This document shows positions 50,601 to 63,745 of a stretch of 64,000 bases of DNA, in pieces; the first letter of the stretch is position 1, and each line of letters opens with the position of its first letter. The stretch is from Cylicocyclus nassatus (Eukaryota; Nematoda; Chromadorea; Rhabditida; Strongylidae). The notes below the pieces were generated by a model, which saw only the letters and a list, made by a program, of their open reading frames with translations, was not told the DNA's origin and made no database searches. The stretch spans positions 43,838,833 to 43,902,832 of the forward strand of contig CATQJL010000112.1 of assembly GCA_958299035.1 (NCBI GenBank). The letters run 5' to 3'. Made by a program: the position numbers and the translations under genes.

Positions 50601-53600
50601 CGATCCGGAAGAGAAGCGCCGTCGCAGATGCAAACCCCTTGGTCCCTAGAATTTGTTTCTGCACAAGGTACAATTTTCTTTTTTTGATTTTTTTGATTTT
50701 GATTGTATAGCATCTGTTCGTTATTGTGCTGTTTCCAAGCAACCCGATAAAAGCAAGAAATTGTTTGGTGTTGTAACATGCTTTGAAAAAAAGTGTGACT
50801 CATATAGAAGAACAACACTTCGTCAAACAAGCAAGCAACGGCTACTTTTTGCTCAAAGTCAAAGTCCATATTGAAGAAAGTTATGTAAGCACCTATGGAC
50901 AAAGCCAAAATCACTTCTGGCAATTCTCGTTGGAAATGAAAAGTCCTAATGCTTCTGTGCATTTTGATTTTGTTTTGAACATTATAAAAGTTGATGTGAA
51001 GTTCTTGCAATGCACTGAGTTTTCAAAAATCACAGAAATCAAGGATTTCGCTTTACGGCAATTTTCAACGCGCAAATGTTGTTGGCACTTACCACAGCAA
51101 TTTATCCACGCAGATGTTGTCGTCACCGTATGCGCATCATGCTGGCTGTCAAATCTTTCAGACTTTGGTTGAAAACGCTAGTTCAATAATATAGATTTTA
51201 GTTCTTAGAAAGGTGAAATACCATATTCAGTAAAGATTTAATCAAAGACCTTTTGGTCAGGTGTTAGCTGAGGTATAAAGAGACTGAGAAGTATGTAAAA
51301 TGATTTAGACAGGGTTAGCTCAAACCAGCTTACGCAAATAGTCTATTTTATACAACCTGGATGGAAAGCCGAAGTATCTATTGTAATTTTCAGGAATTTT
51401 TCTACGGGACGAAAGTTTCTCACAAAATTCTCCTCATTGTGCTTCCTTTGACAAATATATCATCGCTGAATGACTGAGAAAATAGAGGCGTTCATTCAAG
51501 GAACCCAACGTTGCCATAATACTAGGTTCACCAAAGTTTAAATGATCCAAACACTTCTTTAGCAATTTCTCAAGATTTGTGGCGCTATCTCACATTAGTC
51601 GCTAGATCGTTTGAACATCCTTAAGTTCCTCGTTCTCAAACCCCTTCCTACCAGTAGCGTACAGAGGGAGGGGGGGGAGGGCCCCCCCCCCGAGAATAGG
51701 TCGCGAAATTTTTGAAAGTTACTTAAATTTGCTATAAAATGTGCAGAGGACTTGTTTTTACTTGTAATTAATTGAAATAATTTTTAAAAATTTTTAAAAA
51801 TTCAAATTAGCCTTGTAAAAAAATTTTTTCGGAGCGTGGCTACCGCCACGCCCCCTTTTTCTGAAATTTTGGGATCAGAGGCCCGGAAAAATTTTGGGAA
51901 ACATCCCAAAAATTTTTCGGAGTGCGTGGCTAACGCCACGCACCTCCATTAGAAAAATTTTTTTGTCGCGTCTCCCCCCGAGCCGAAATCCTGGGTACGC
52001 CACTGCTTCCTACTTTCATATGCGTTGCAGGCACGTGTATAGATGTGCGATATGCATTGTTAATAAAATAAGGAAATTCGAGAACTTTCTCTCACTAAAA
52101 AAGTACATTTATTTTGTAATTCTTCGTCATGGCATACTGTATACGGAATGTTTTATTCAAAGAACCTTCTATGTCGATGAAATGGATCATGACAAGCAAG
52201 AATGTGTGAATGTCAGTTTCATCCAGGACATGCAAAAAATGGAGAAAGGACAGACTAGTAAAGCGCCTCTGACTGAATGCAAAGTGCAAAAGTAACGTTT
52301 TGCCTTCTATTAAACTTAAACAGAACGACTAATTTGAGGAAGAAAAGGCGTTATGCGAAATGAAATCAGATGCGTGACCCCCCCCCCTCTCCCTATAAAA
52401 AAACAGCTTCAAATTTGTGTGTATTTTTGCCTTCAAAAACCAGGTGAAGAGTGAAGGAGAGAGTTTTAACATTTGCAGATCTACGGATGATAGCAAAATT
52501 TTGGGAAGAAAAATCAATAAATCGATGTTATCGAATAATATAATAGCCATTTGAAGTTTCTAATCGTGTACTGATAGTCGAGACTTATATGGAACATATC
52601 AACTGCAGTTATGAATGTATGAAATGCAAGTTTGCAGTCTCGTGTTTGATTTGACGGTTTAATATAGTGTTTACTGCGACATTACTTACAAGGGAATGGT
52701 CAGAAATCGAATTGGCCATTCCAGACAAGCTGCGTACCGTTAGGTGCAGCATGAAACGCTGACTCTAAATCTGTCTTCCTTACCTGCTTATCGCTTTTCT
52801 GGACGAAGCTATAAGCCATTAAAGAGCGTTATTTTGCTTAGAAATTATGCGTGAAATTGAAAATTTAGCCGTACAGAGCCACGTTCGCCTCAATGCTGGG
52901 CCAAAACATGCAGCTAGCTTACTCAAAATTTTTGAAGCCAAAAGCTGAGCTGAAAGTGCAACAATGTGCTCAATTTCGCTGTTTTTATATATGATTTTTT
53001 CACAATAAAATTGCTTGTAGCTTCTTCCGCAGAAGCGGGAAGCAGATAAGGAAGACAGATTCGAAGTCAGCGTTTTATACTGCATCGAATGATATACAGC
53101 TTCTTTGGTTTTGCCACTTCGACTTCTGACCATTCCCTTGTTAGCGTAGAAAATAGTCCTTAGCGCACATTACTGCAAATTTGCTTTCCTGGCCATTCAA
53201 CAACAAATAACACCCGAATTGCAAGATCGTCTCATCAGCTGAATAGTGACTCCAGACTTGAGGCCTCGGGCAGAGTTCACGCGATTTGATCGTCGCGATT
53301 CAATCGCTAGAAGACAACTGTTACGAGTTCATTGCATGCCGATTAGAGCTTGCATTTCGGTTGTGATACTCCAGCTCGAAATTTTTGAATGTAAAATGAA
53401 AATGAATGGAAATCGCGGCGATTAAATCGCGACGATAAAATCGCGTGGACTCTGTCCGAGGCCTTAGGGATTCTTCCAATTCAAAGAAGTTCTTGTTATG
53501 AATGGCTATGCCTAGGCAGAATGCAAGGGATACGAGAGTAAGCTGTGTTGTAATGTAACTTTAGTAAGGCGATTCAATATGAGATTTTCGCAGTTTTTGA

Positions 53601-56600
53601 AAGAGAAAATATCGAGCATTTTCCAAAAAGTGAAAAATGTTGGACAATAATTTGGTAAATAATGATTGGATCACTTTGATAGCGGCAACAAAGCTACTCA
53701 CGTCAAGTTCATGACATAGTTGATTGTGACAAATGCAGCCGCACATACAGCGAGAAGAAAAATTACCTGAAATTCGATTATAGGCAATGAGGCAAAGTTG
53801 GATGATCGAGGGTTTCGTGCTTTACCTTCACACTATCGGATATTACCGCGTTGGGGACGTGTTTCCTAGTGGCAATTAACCTTTCTGTTCCTACTCCAAC
53901 CATCAGAAGACATGTAGCCGCATCCCAAGGCACCATCAGGGTGTTGATCACGGAGCACCACGGGCTGAAAAAGGTTGAGAAAGAATGGTTTTTCAGTATT
54001 TTTTATCACGTTATCCACACCATCGTTCACTGTCGTACTTTGAAAAATTCCGATCACAGCGATTGCCTCTTAGGTTACTTGTGAAGGCTGCTACAGAACG
54101 AAGGCGCAGAAGCAGTATTGGTTGATCGGACGCGAAAGCGACGCGCGCGTATCTTCACTGTTGTAGATCCTGCGCTTTAGGCGCTCCGCAGCCAAAAAAA
54201 ACCGCGTTTGCGCTCAAAGGTATTGCGCCTTCGTCATGAAGCAGCCTAAGGTCATGTTGCAAACAAACGATAAAGTGTGAAAGGCTACCATTTGGATAAA
54301 TTATTTATGAAATGTAAAATTAATTTTAGTTTTTATTTAGCTAAATAGTCACATTATGATTATACTTTATAGAGTCGCAGTTCTTGTTGCGAATAGCATT
54401 GTATACGAAAATTAGCCTTTATTGAGTTCCTCCCTCCCCCCCCCCCCACCCTATCCCCTTCTCCCCAAAAGCTATTCTTGTCCATTCGCCTTATAGTAGT
54501 GCCATTAGAATGATGGAAAGCAACCATCATCCATATAATTATCCACAATTGTTTCAAGCTGCAAGTACTATAATAAAAAAGAAGCTTTTAGTCTTTCAGT
54601 AGAAAGCATTATGAAACAAAAAAGTTGGAAGATTAATGTGCAGCCTTATCGTGGAGCGTAAAACCTATGTAAATCTTTCGTACACCATGTACTTTGAAGA
54701 CAACCCTTTTCGCAAGGTTTTGAATATTTGTATGAATGCCTATAGTTCTTTTTTTCAATTTTCAGCATTCCTCAACAATAAAAGTAATAGCTGGACGGTG
54801 TTACATAATCTCTCCAGATATCACTGAAGTCATTGTCACACGTCGAAAAAAGTTACGTGACAGAGAAACTCCATTTTCCAGTCACTTTACTCAAAATTAT
54901 TACGAAAAGAATGTGAGTGCAACTTTTCGCATGAGCTTCCAACACTACACTAATGATTGTTCGGAATAGTATAAGAAAGAAAGGTGGTGATGATTGAAAG
55001 CTTTTAGAAATCTGATTTTCAGTCAGATAATTGTTTAATTTTTAAGAGGAAGTTCAAAAGTTAGAACGATAAAACATGAAGCTGTTGAAGATTTTAGTCG
55101 ATTCAATCGTTAACTTCCCAGTTTTTTCTTTCGATATTATTGTTAAGAATAAAGATTTGTGAGCGACAGCCAGAAAGGAATTTTTTACCAATATTTTGAG
55201 TTTGAAGTTTGATTTCCACTGCTACTGACTTGATTGGGTTGTCTAAATAATAATTTGTTTTGGCATGAAAATCTTTATATAAACTTTGTTGTCCTTTATT
55301 CATAATATTTTGTGGATAAGTAGTTTAGAGCTTCCTCTATCACATATCAGCTATTCAGCATCCTAAATTATCAGTAAGCGACAGCTACGCCCCAACATGG
55401 GTAAAATTTCAGAAGCTCGAAACTGCAATTTTCGAAGCTTCATTTTTATGTTTTAATGGATTTAGAGAACAGCAATTCAGTATTCGGATATAGACAAGTT
55501 CCCCTCACCTAACGACTATCAATATAAATTGTGTACTGGCGTTTTAAAACTCTTTGACCAAAAAAATCCTCATATTTGTGTACAATGAGAATGGAATTTC
55601 ACAATTCTTTGTTGATTTCTTCCATTGTAAATAATTTCTACAAACAGATATTATGTTCCAGTTCTCACTGAAGTGCTCTTTCCAGCGGTACCGAATACTG
55701 GACAAAAAATGTGTGCAGCATCTGTAGGAGCGCAAAACCTGCCGAAATTATTTATTAGCCAACCTTAGCTTTCAGTGGATGCTGAATAATCTGTTAGAAA
55801 TTTGGTAGCATAAAAAAGCCAACAATGTCTTGAACATTGTTGGCTGTTGGCATGTTTGCTTTGTTTTCCAAACAAGTTGTAGCCTCGTCATGCACTTTAT
55901 CAAAAAAGGGTAGACAGTGTCGCACATAGGTGAAAAGTTACACTAGTCATTGCTTTTTAGGTGAAGAATCCCATTCGCTAAAAGATGTCCCGGATTTTTC
56001 TGTTTTTTGTTTACTTCATTTTTCTGTAATGGCTGAATGGCAACATTACGCTTTACAAGGACAATCCTAGCGAAGCAGCTACTTTTCTGTTTGAGTTCAA
56101 CTGCCCACTCCTCCTCATGTTTTTATGCATTTGCAGGCTTTTGAATTGGAATGGTATAGTCTTGCAATGATGCGAATCTCACAATGATTGTGTGAAAGGA
56201 GGATGCATAAAAGCTAGAAAAATTCTAGAATTAGATTCAATAAAGAATGTAGGTTCTTCTCCCCCCCCCCCCTCTCCTAACACCGAGAACAGCTACGCAT
56301 GAATCAATTTCACGCTTGCAACGATTACAAATTGCGCGCAGTTCTAAGTTTTGTGTCCTATGGATATTCGTTCACGCGCAATTGTTGTCGGCACCGCAGC
56401 GTCACTATCCTAATCGGTTAATTTGCTAGTACCTCGCTATTTTCCGAAGTTGGAAGCCAAAATGACCCAAGTTACTTTGTAATCACAAACATTTACTGCT
56501 CTGCTCTCAGACCGAGTGTACTTATCCCTGAGACTAGCGTGGATCATTGGCTTCTTAGCGTTTCCTCGCCGCTAATCCGCGCTTTCGCCTATTCAGAACC

Positions 56601-59600
56601 CTTTCCGTTGCGGTGTTCTCTAATGCTATAATAACTCCCTCCCACTCCATAGACGGGCAATCTCATTACGACCACCACGTACATCGTGGCCATCGATGCG
56701 AAAAGTCAAAGATTATTAAAGAGTGTAAGCACCACGGTGATTGCAATGATTACTTATCGTCGCTTTTTTTGAATTAAAGAAAAAATAAAAAATAAGGCTG
56801 GAAGGTAATGAATTCTATTCTTGGAAAGTACTGGGAAAACGACACGTCAAGTAGCGCAAACCAGTTGTAAGTTCGATAGAAAACAGCAGTTAGCTTTTAA
56901 CCTATTATCCGAATAGATAGGCAATTTATGATACAGAAAAACTTAGAATTCTTATTTCCACTTTTTTAGAAATCAAAAAAACTCAACTGCGATTTTCCCT
57001 CAATGCCGCAAAAACCAGGAAAACTGACTATTAAACCCTTTCTCTTTCACTTCTTATGGCCGCCTTAATAAACTTAAACTCGTTTAACTTCTCCACTACC
57101 CATGGATAATAATTTTGTGTCTCATAGTTTGCAAAGCTGCGTTTTTTCCGAGCAGCAGCACACGTGACGCTGTAGCTTTTGTAACGTCATCTGACGCTAC
57201 ATTCAGCTGATTGGGCTCTTGAGTCTGATTCAAAATCCATTAGCCTGATATGTGGTACGTATGAGACCCACACAGATGAAAGTCTATTGATAGAATATAT
57301 ATGCCCTTATATGTTTCAATCAACTCCACTATCATATCGCATGTGATTAGCGAAATCTTATCTTATTAATTTGAATAATTTCGAGAATATCTTTTTAGGA
57401 GCAAGTAGTCTTGTTGCCAAGTGGAGAAGTTTGACACCGATGCTTGTTAGCTAATCGAGCGTAACAACTATCAAACAAAATGTTTAGGTGTAGTAACACT
57501 AAAGTCAGTGGTAAGAGGACTATATTCAAAGCCAAGTAAATTCGTTTTTGGATTAGAAGACCTAACAATCGAAATAACAATTGCAGTGTTATAATATACT
57601 CTTAACCTTTCTTCGCAGCTGAGTTTCCAAAAATGTCAACTCAAAAATGATTAGAATCATAAAAAATAAAAAAGATTAATTTGTTACGAGCTTTAAAAGA
57701 TAAATTTGCCTATTCTCATCTCGTTCACATCTCGCTTTGGCCACCAATAATATATCCAGAAAGTACCACAGCAAGACCATTGATTATCCCGTATCCCAGC
57801 AGTATTTATCAACTAAGATTCAATTCAAAGTATTTTATTTACTGCGCAATAGAAGCGAGTTATGCAAGTGGAAAATCTCGCATCTGAAATCATAAGCTTC
57901 ACGGAATAGAAAAAGCTAAAGTCATGCAAACTTTACAGTTATGACGTCACACGTATTTTTGATGCTCTTCTCCCATAGAAAAAAATTTCTTGTCAAATCT
58001 ACAAGATTCTCAAGTTCAGGTGCAGCATTGGCGTGCGCGTTTATGTAAATTATCCACTTTGGACGCACTAGAACTGAACTACAGAGATAGTGAACTGCAT
58101 AGAATAAGGGTGATTATTGAGCGTGTGCTGCTAAATGGGATCTTAAGTAAACACAAGCGTAAGTTTTGAAATTGGTCTAAATGAGAGTTATATGATACTG
58201 CAAAGATTTTGTTTACAATGCAAATTATTCCAATTTCTTGGAAGTTCAAAAGTTGAAAGGTGAAATTACTTTGCATTCGAAAATTCTTCAAGGTGAACCC
58301 CTTTTGTTAGAATTTTTAAACGCATTCCAAGAAGCTGTTTGGATATTGCTTTTATTTGTGAGCAAATGGAACATCTTCTTGGGGATAGCTCCAAATTGCT
58401 ACTCATTGTCAGAAGAATTTTGTTTGGGAACGCGTGCCCTTTTTCAAATTCGCACCTCAAAAATTTGTTTCGATATCCCTTGTACTTCAAATAATCATAT
58501 CAGGGATTAATTCAAGTTAAAATTGCGGGAAACTTTTTGAAAATGCACCTTTCCTTTCAAAACTTCAGTATCGCATCTTGAAAAGTTGATTTGGTTTGGC
58601 TCACTGCAAGCAACTATATTAAAATCTTTCAGGGAACAGTTCAGATTAACTCTTCAAGGAAGAGATTCGAGGGAGGGGGGGGGGGGGTCTCCCTTGCAAA
58701 AATCTCAGGGCACCCCTATCATTAATGGGTTATTTTACTGGTACATAATCGAAATATCTCTCATTGGTTCAAAACAGCCTTGTAAGAATTTACTTCAGGG
58801 AGGGGAGGGAGAGGGGGGGGGGACGCGCCCTCCTAATTGTACCAAAGCAAAGAAGAAAATGTTGTGAATAGCGTGGCGAATGCCACACCTTCTTGTTCAG
58901 AAAATTTCTTCTCTCAAACTAACCCCTCTCTTCCCCCGCTTCTTCCCTCATTTTATTGAGCCGTCCCTCACTTTTTAGGCTAGTAATTACAATCTTCTAG
59001 AAGTTTTCTTTCAATTCTTGCTGGCCAAATTTCACTCTGCACGTCGCACTAACGCAACTAAATAATTCATGACAGTCTCGTGAACAGAGCCACGCAACAC
59101 TCAGCACCGAAACCTTACACCTTTGCTCAGAGCAAAGTTGGTTGAGCGATTGTAAACACACACACGACAGGTCTGTGTACTCGGTATAGGACGCGCGAAC
59201 TAGCGAATTAGCTGGATATGCAGTTACTTGCTATGATAATAAGCGACAAAAGAAAGGAAGTTTTGCAGGGGCAATACATTTCGTTGACATTTCCAAAGTG
59301 CAAAATGAGATTTATGAAGGCAGACTAACATTTTATCCAGGGAGATTAAAGGTAACTAGGAAATATAATGCTATTCAAAGTTTCTGGAAAGTTGCAAACT
59401 TTTGTTTGTTTGATATTTCTGAAAAAGACAAATGATATAATGCGTGTTCTAGCACCTCTATAAGTAGATAATTTTTGTACATCACTATTTTATGTCTCAA
59501 TAAAGAGATGTACACTCAGACCATGACTGTCAAATTTTGGTCGCTAACTATGCCAAAAATCAATTAGAACTCAATTCGAGTTTGAGTTTGGTTTTATGAC

Positions 59601-62600
59601 CTATTCCATATCATGAAGATGTGCTGATCGGTTTTCTTTACGACCAGACATTCGGAAACATTTGTTCAATTTTCCAATTTTGTATTAGATAAAATTCCAA
59701 TGTATTTCTCAAGTTAAAACACATAGATGTTATATAATAGATTTGAATATGAAATGTGATGCATTTTGAGTGTTCTGAGCATCATTAAATGAATTTTTTT
59801 ATGATTTTTGCGGCGAAATCTAATTCTCTATCCCAGAGTTTATTTATATGATACAAAATTGTCCACATGACGGTACGAAAATGAGAAAATTGTGGAAAAT
59901 ACTGCCCTTACTCTCATTATGAAGACTTTTTGACTGAAAAAGGTCGTATTATATTAGGTGGGTGCAAAAGTTCTGTCGTTTCATTTTCAAAAATTTGTAA
60001 CTTCGCCAGATTTCAACGGATTTGCTTACTTGTAATTTTATTAGAAAGAGGTCTTCCGCTTTCAAGCGCTGTTTTGTGTAGCTTCTATTTCGCACTGTGT
60101 GCCGAGATAAAAATGGGAAACTAAGACCATGTAAACTTTGACCATTTTAAGTTAGGTCACCAAAAATCTGGAATGCTGCAGAAAAATCTGAAATCGTCAG
60201 TATATATGTTTTTTGGTCTACTCTTTGCAATTGTGAAGAGTTTGTGCTGTTTGAACTTCTCCGTGAGAAGTTATGAATATCGAATTCACCATGGAAAACG
60301 CCAAAATCAATTAATTTGTGAATTTTCGCGAAAACCATAACTTCTTACAGTAACCTCCAAACAGCGCAAACTCTTCACAATTGCAAAGAGTAGGCCAAAA
60401 AACATATGTACTGACGTTTTCAGATTTTTCTGCAGCATTCCAGATTTTTGGTGACCTAACTTAAAATGGTCAAAGTTTACATGGTCTTAGTTTTCCATTT
60501 TTATCTCGGCACTCAGTGTGAAGCAGAAGCTACACAAAAAAGCGCTTGAAAGCGGAAGACCTGTTCTTTCTAATAAAATTACAAGCAAGCGAATCCGTTG
60601 AAATCTGGCGAAGTTACAAATTTTTGAAAATGAAACGACAGAACTTTTGCACCCACCTAATAATTTACGCCATATGCGTCAGCTTCGGAAAGTGCTATCA
60701 TTCGCCCTAAAACTCCACAATTACTGCTTGTTCTGTGGTATCACCTACGCTCCAGAATTTTTTGCAAAGTCAAAGAACACTCAATGAAGAGACTTCAGAA
60801 GTATCCTTCAGAAATTCTACATACCATGTATCTCACGTAGCCTTTCTTTCAGTTCATAAAGGCCTGTTCTTTGTGCTCATTGTAATGTAAAAATGGCAGG
60901 AAAGAGAAAATGTAGCGGAATTTATGCAAATTTCATTATGCCAAGAAACCAAGCAGCTGACATCAGCGCGCTCTGGCAGAAAGACATTTTTGTGATGCTC
61001 AGATCAAAGACCAGCATCAAAAAATTATCCATAATTTCATAAATCAGTCTAATTATGATGACTCAATCAGGGTAGTGCAAAGCTGTTGTCAGAAGGCGTG
61101 ATAATTTTTATCCCCTCCCCCGCCCCCTCTCGCCTTTTTTTTGAGTGTCATATGATGCCAACACTAAAATTGCAGGTGATTACAGTCAGAGCTGCGTTAA
61201 TTGCACAAATTTTCTTTTTTTCTGAAATAGATGCTGAGCCTTTCGATGTGACTTTTACTTTTTTTCTACAAAATGTATACTTAGAAAACAAAAATAATTA
61301 CTTCTATATAACTCAAAACAGCCTTTGCAAATTTTCAGCGCGAACACTTCCAGGAAACGTGGCTTACGCTTGATCTGCTATACAGCTAAGCCACCCAATT
61401 TCAGGCATTTTTTGGAAAATCTGTTCTCTCAAGCGTTCTAGCTTTGGCTAAATTCATCAAGTAGAAGTTCTCCCAGTGATCAAAAGCGCTTCCCCAAACG
61501 ATTATCTTGAGCTTAGGCAAACAAAACTTGCATTGCATTTTGCAAGTTTTTTTCAACAAACACTGGCAGAATGTTTAATGGTGTAGTAGTGTAACTCATT
61601 GATTTGAAAAGATAAAACAAAGCAAGTGGTTTTTGCTTTTCACGTCACAAACAAATTATATTACAAATGCCCTACTCTAAACATCTTTCTTTTTTCCCCA
61701 TATGGTTTATGAAGTTTCTCATACTCTGATCCCTGCCCATAATAAAGACCAGGTTACTGCCATACAAAATTAGAATTTCACTATTCAAATGAGTTTGAAA
61801 ATAAAATGTGATCCCCAGGAAATCATATATTTTAAACTCAATTGTGTTTCTGAAAACTCAATGAAAACGCTCTAAAATTTGTACTGAGAATACGGCACTG
61901 CTGAGCATGTTTTCGACAGAAGCAATGGAATTTGAACATTGTGAACTTTTCGGTAATTCCTAGCTCGCAAGCAGTGGTTCGTCGTAGATTTCTATACTTT
62001 GTGATTTCACTTATTTCTGTTATAGACGTGTTTCGCGGTGCCATAGTATATCCTTAGTACAGCGTTTTTATTGAGTTTTCAGGAAAATAACTGAGTTTGG
62101 AAAAAGATGCGATCCCTAGGGATCCCCGGGGGGCAAAATAGTGACAATTTAATCTTGTATGGCAGTAACCTGGCGTGAGATATCAGCGTAAATCTTCATA
62201 AGCCGTATAGAGAAAGAAAAAAAGGATATCTGGAGTAGCAAAATATAACGCGTCCTCTCTCAAATCCCCTCGCCTTTCGCGCGGATGTATGTGCATACGG
62301 GCCTAATTGTTTGATTTAACAATATGTACACAGTGATGGATTCTGGTACAATCTTGATGAAAGAAGAACTTTTGTATAAACTATAGAGCTGGAGGTGTTT
62401 GCTTTATACACCAGCATGAGTTTGAAGGTGAGAAATAAATGCTTCCACGCGTATCGGAATATATAAGGAACTATACCACATAGACCGCAAGGACAAATAC
62501 TCATACTCAGGACATATTGTGACTTCATATGGATAAGATTTGATCCTCCTCTTAAGAGATTGATTCGTCACGGAAATACTACGCATTATTTTTTCCCTCC

Positions 62601-63745
62601 TCAACTTTTCTACATCTTTCTAGATTGTGATCACACATGTTGCCTCGAGATTATAAGTTGTGCAGTGTTAACGTCATGTCTTTCCTATGAATGAGGCGCT
62701 TAATGAATTGGTATTTGATCTCAGACATTGACGCACTCACTTCCTTTGTGGTTCGTCGGGGAATCCATGGGATCCGAGATAGAGAAAATAAACGTTGTAG
62801 AGCAATCCAGCACAAGCATTCACAGCCAAACATAACGAGATCGTCGACAACATCAAACGCATATTTTTATGCATCACACCGGAGCGCTAAATTGAAAAAG
62901 TTCAGGGAAAGAAAAGTGAGAAGAAAATCACCATTTCCGATAATGCCGTAAAGGTGCTAAAAGTTCTAAAAAAAACAAAAAAAACGCGAAAAATTGCGTG
63001 TTTTCGTGTTTTCTTTATTTTTAGAGCTATATAGTTTCAAACATTAATCGAGTCGTTTTGAGAGCTCTGTTGTAAGTCGACATAAAAAATTTGCCGTACC
63101 ATTTCTTTTGACAAATTCCTCAGAAAGTGTCTGAAATTCTTTTTGTCTAGCTAACTCTTTATCGAGGAGGCTGAACACATTCACAAACTGTTACGACATT
63201 TATTGCATTAAAACTTTGAAGGCCTGATCTGTGACAAACAAAATTGAGTTATTCTATTCTTCGGCTTCGTCTACCAAACCTTCCGCAAATAGCTGTTTCA
63301 AAAGGTGTTACAAAGAATTATTTTTCTTTGAAATAAAATAAAAATCAGTTCAAGTGGGTAAAAAGCCATGATTTCTTGGAAATGGTTCCAAATTTATCTC
63401 TTGCCAAGTATTTGTCATCCTCCGATCTCTAATTAGGTATTGTCTTGCAGAAATGAACAAGCGCCCGATCTGACTTCGATCACAACGATAAAAAACGCTC
63501 GATTAGAAATCGGGAGGACTCATAAATTTCGCCCCTGATTCAAACAAAGGCAAGATTTTGAGTTAAAACTGTCCTAAAGTAATTCTCCCGTGATTTTTTT
63601 ATGAACCAAAAAAATCGAAGATGCACTTACTGCACAAATGACGATGAAAAAAGTATTGGTCGTAATTGCTGCTATATTGAGCACAGTAATTGCTGATTGC
63701 AGCGCAAACCATCCAACATCGCCATATTGGTGAGCGAGAGGACAT
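44640..63745 (-). CDS. Seven-transmembrane chemoreceptor, Sra-superfamily-like; 5' end outside window
   Basis: This is a nematode G-protein-coupled receptor, expected in the membrane of sensory neurons; the ligand is unknown. Nine exons with agreeing phases were assembled: 63745-63631, 62886-62741, 53964-53826, 53766-53702, 50645-50453, 50123-50017, 49966-49879, 45435-45287, 44754-44640, giving 371 residues to a TAA. They hold helix 1 (AITVLNIAAITTNTFFIVICA), then ARSGVMHKNMRLMLS and helix 2, helix 3 closing with ERLIATRKH, helix 4 (VIFLLAVCAAAFVTINYV), helix 5 and YSLSKRFQIHETYRTTQML, helix 6, helix 7 (FAFPSMYGLAYPL), and a polar cytoplasmic tail of about 88 residues. The RFQ-xxE-xxR link between helices 5 and 6 suits the Sra/Srab/Srb/Sre group, but I cannot fix the subfamily. 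The first exon begins in phase with no ATG, so the N-terminus lies past 64000. Introns 53965-62740 (8.8 kb), 45436-49878 (4.4 kb) and 50646-53701 are full of transposons. Confidence 0.85.
45501..46246 (-). mobile_element. Interspersed repeat with CAGACA-rich tail, copy 2
   Basis: Reverse-oriented copy of the repeat at 42770-43466, ending CCTTAGCGAGTTATTA at 45501 after a run of ACAGACAGA-type repeats. It sits in an intron of the chemoreceptor gene. Class uncertain; see copy 1. Confidence 0.6.
46581..49529. mobile_element. Tc1-like palindromic element, interrupted
   Basis: The ends are CAGTGCTGGACAAAATTATA and its inverse, closely matching the CAGTGCTGG start of Tc1-type repeats. TA flanks both sides (46579-46580, 49530-49531). 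The arms mirror each other over about 700 bp each once the inserted element (48019-49422) is removed. An internal second copy of GGCTGGACAAAATTATAGGT occurs in both arms (about 46765 and 47930). No transposase. It lies in the intron 45436-49878 of the receptor gene. Confidence 0.85.
48019..49422. mobile_element. Palindromic element nested in the Tc1-like element
   Basis: Inverted ends AAGTGCGGTTCATAATTATA and inverse; TA on both sides (48017-48018, 49423-49424). Removing it rejoins the host arm at CTGATAGTAGG. Arms of about 580 bp are nearly identical. Each arm contains an uninterrupted 101-codon frame (48222-48527 minus, 48911-49216 plus) differing at only a few residues; these are mirror copies and match no known protein. 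Confidence 0.85.
50170..50420. repeat. Foldback fragment on CCCAATCAAGCG
   Basis: CCCAATCAAGCG and CGCTTGATTGGG lie about 45 bases apart (50182-50238), and a third related block, GGCGCCCAATCATTGCC, is at about 50391. The fragment fills the small receptor intron 50124-50452 and looks like MITE debris. Confidence 0.4.
51652..52005. mobile_element. hAT-like MITE, 354 bp, 8-bp target duplication
   Basis: The left end CAGTAGCGTACAGAGG and the right end, CAGTGGCGTACCCAGG when inverted, are flanked by identical CTTCCTAC copies (51644-51651, 52006-52013). Inside are two GCGTGGCTA-CGCCACGC hairpins and runs of G/C. It is in receptor intron 50646-53701. Non-coding. Confidence 0.85.
52689..53140. mobile_element. 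Harbinger-like MITE, second copy, TTA target duplication
   Basis: Ends CAAGGGAATGGTCAGAA and inverse, TTA on both sides (52686-52688, 53141-53143). The ends are shared with the copy at 32732-33195 but the interior has diverged (GTCTTCCTTA and GCTTCTTCCGCAGAAGC blocks mirror each other). It lies in a receptor intron. Confidence 0.8.
53261..53464. mobile_element. MITE with AGGCCTCGGGCAGAGT ends, uninterrupted copy
   Basis: Inverted ends AGGCCTCGGGCAGAGT and AGGCCTCGGACAGAGT. Same family as the interrupted copy at 25759-26240; lies in a receptor intron close to the Harbinger-like MITE. Confidence 0.75.
53965..59953. other. Receptor intron 2, left part, no further gene seen
   Basis: AT-rich sequence with several C or G homopolymer runs (54430, 56262, 58676, 58815). 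No exon with matching phase was found on either strand. The 58660-58960 stretch contains AGCGTGGCGAATGCCAC, similar in style to the hAT MITE hairpins, and may be transposon debris. Confidence 0.4.
59954..60660. mobile_element. Palindromic mariner-like MITE, TA target duplication
   Basis: The left end TTAGGTGGGTGCAAAAGTTC and its inverse bound 707 bp flanked by TA (59952-59953, 60661-60662). The arms, about 340 bp each, mirror each other almost base for base around a centre near 60305. Located in intron 53965-62740 of the receptor gene. Non-coding. Confidence 0.9.
60661..62740. other. Receptor intron 2, right part, nothing identified
   Basis: AT-rich sequence with short random frames. No splice-consistent exon, repeat pair or RNA gene was recognised. 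Confidence 0.4.

Noticed and set aside
50273..51010. A 245-codon minus-strand open frame as one gene
   Set aside because: Only 50453-50645 has coding character and proper splice sites; the rest is intron and MITE debris that happens to be open.
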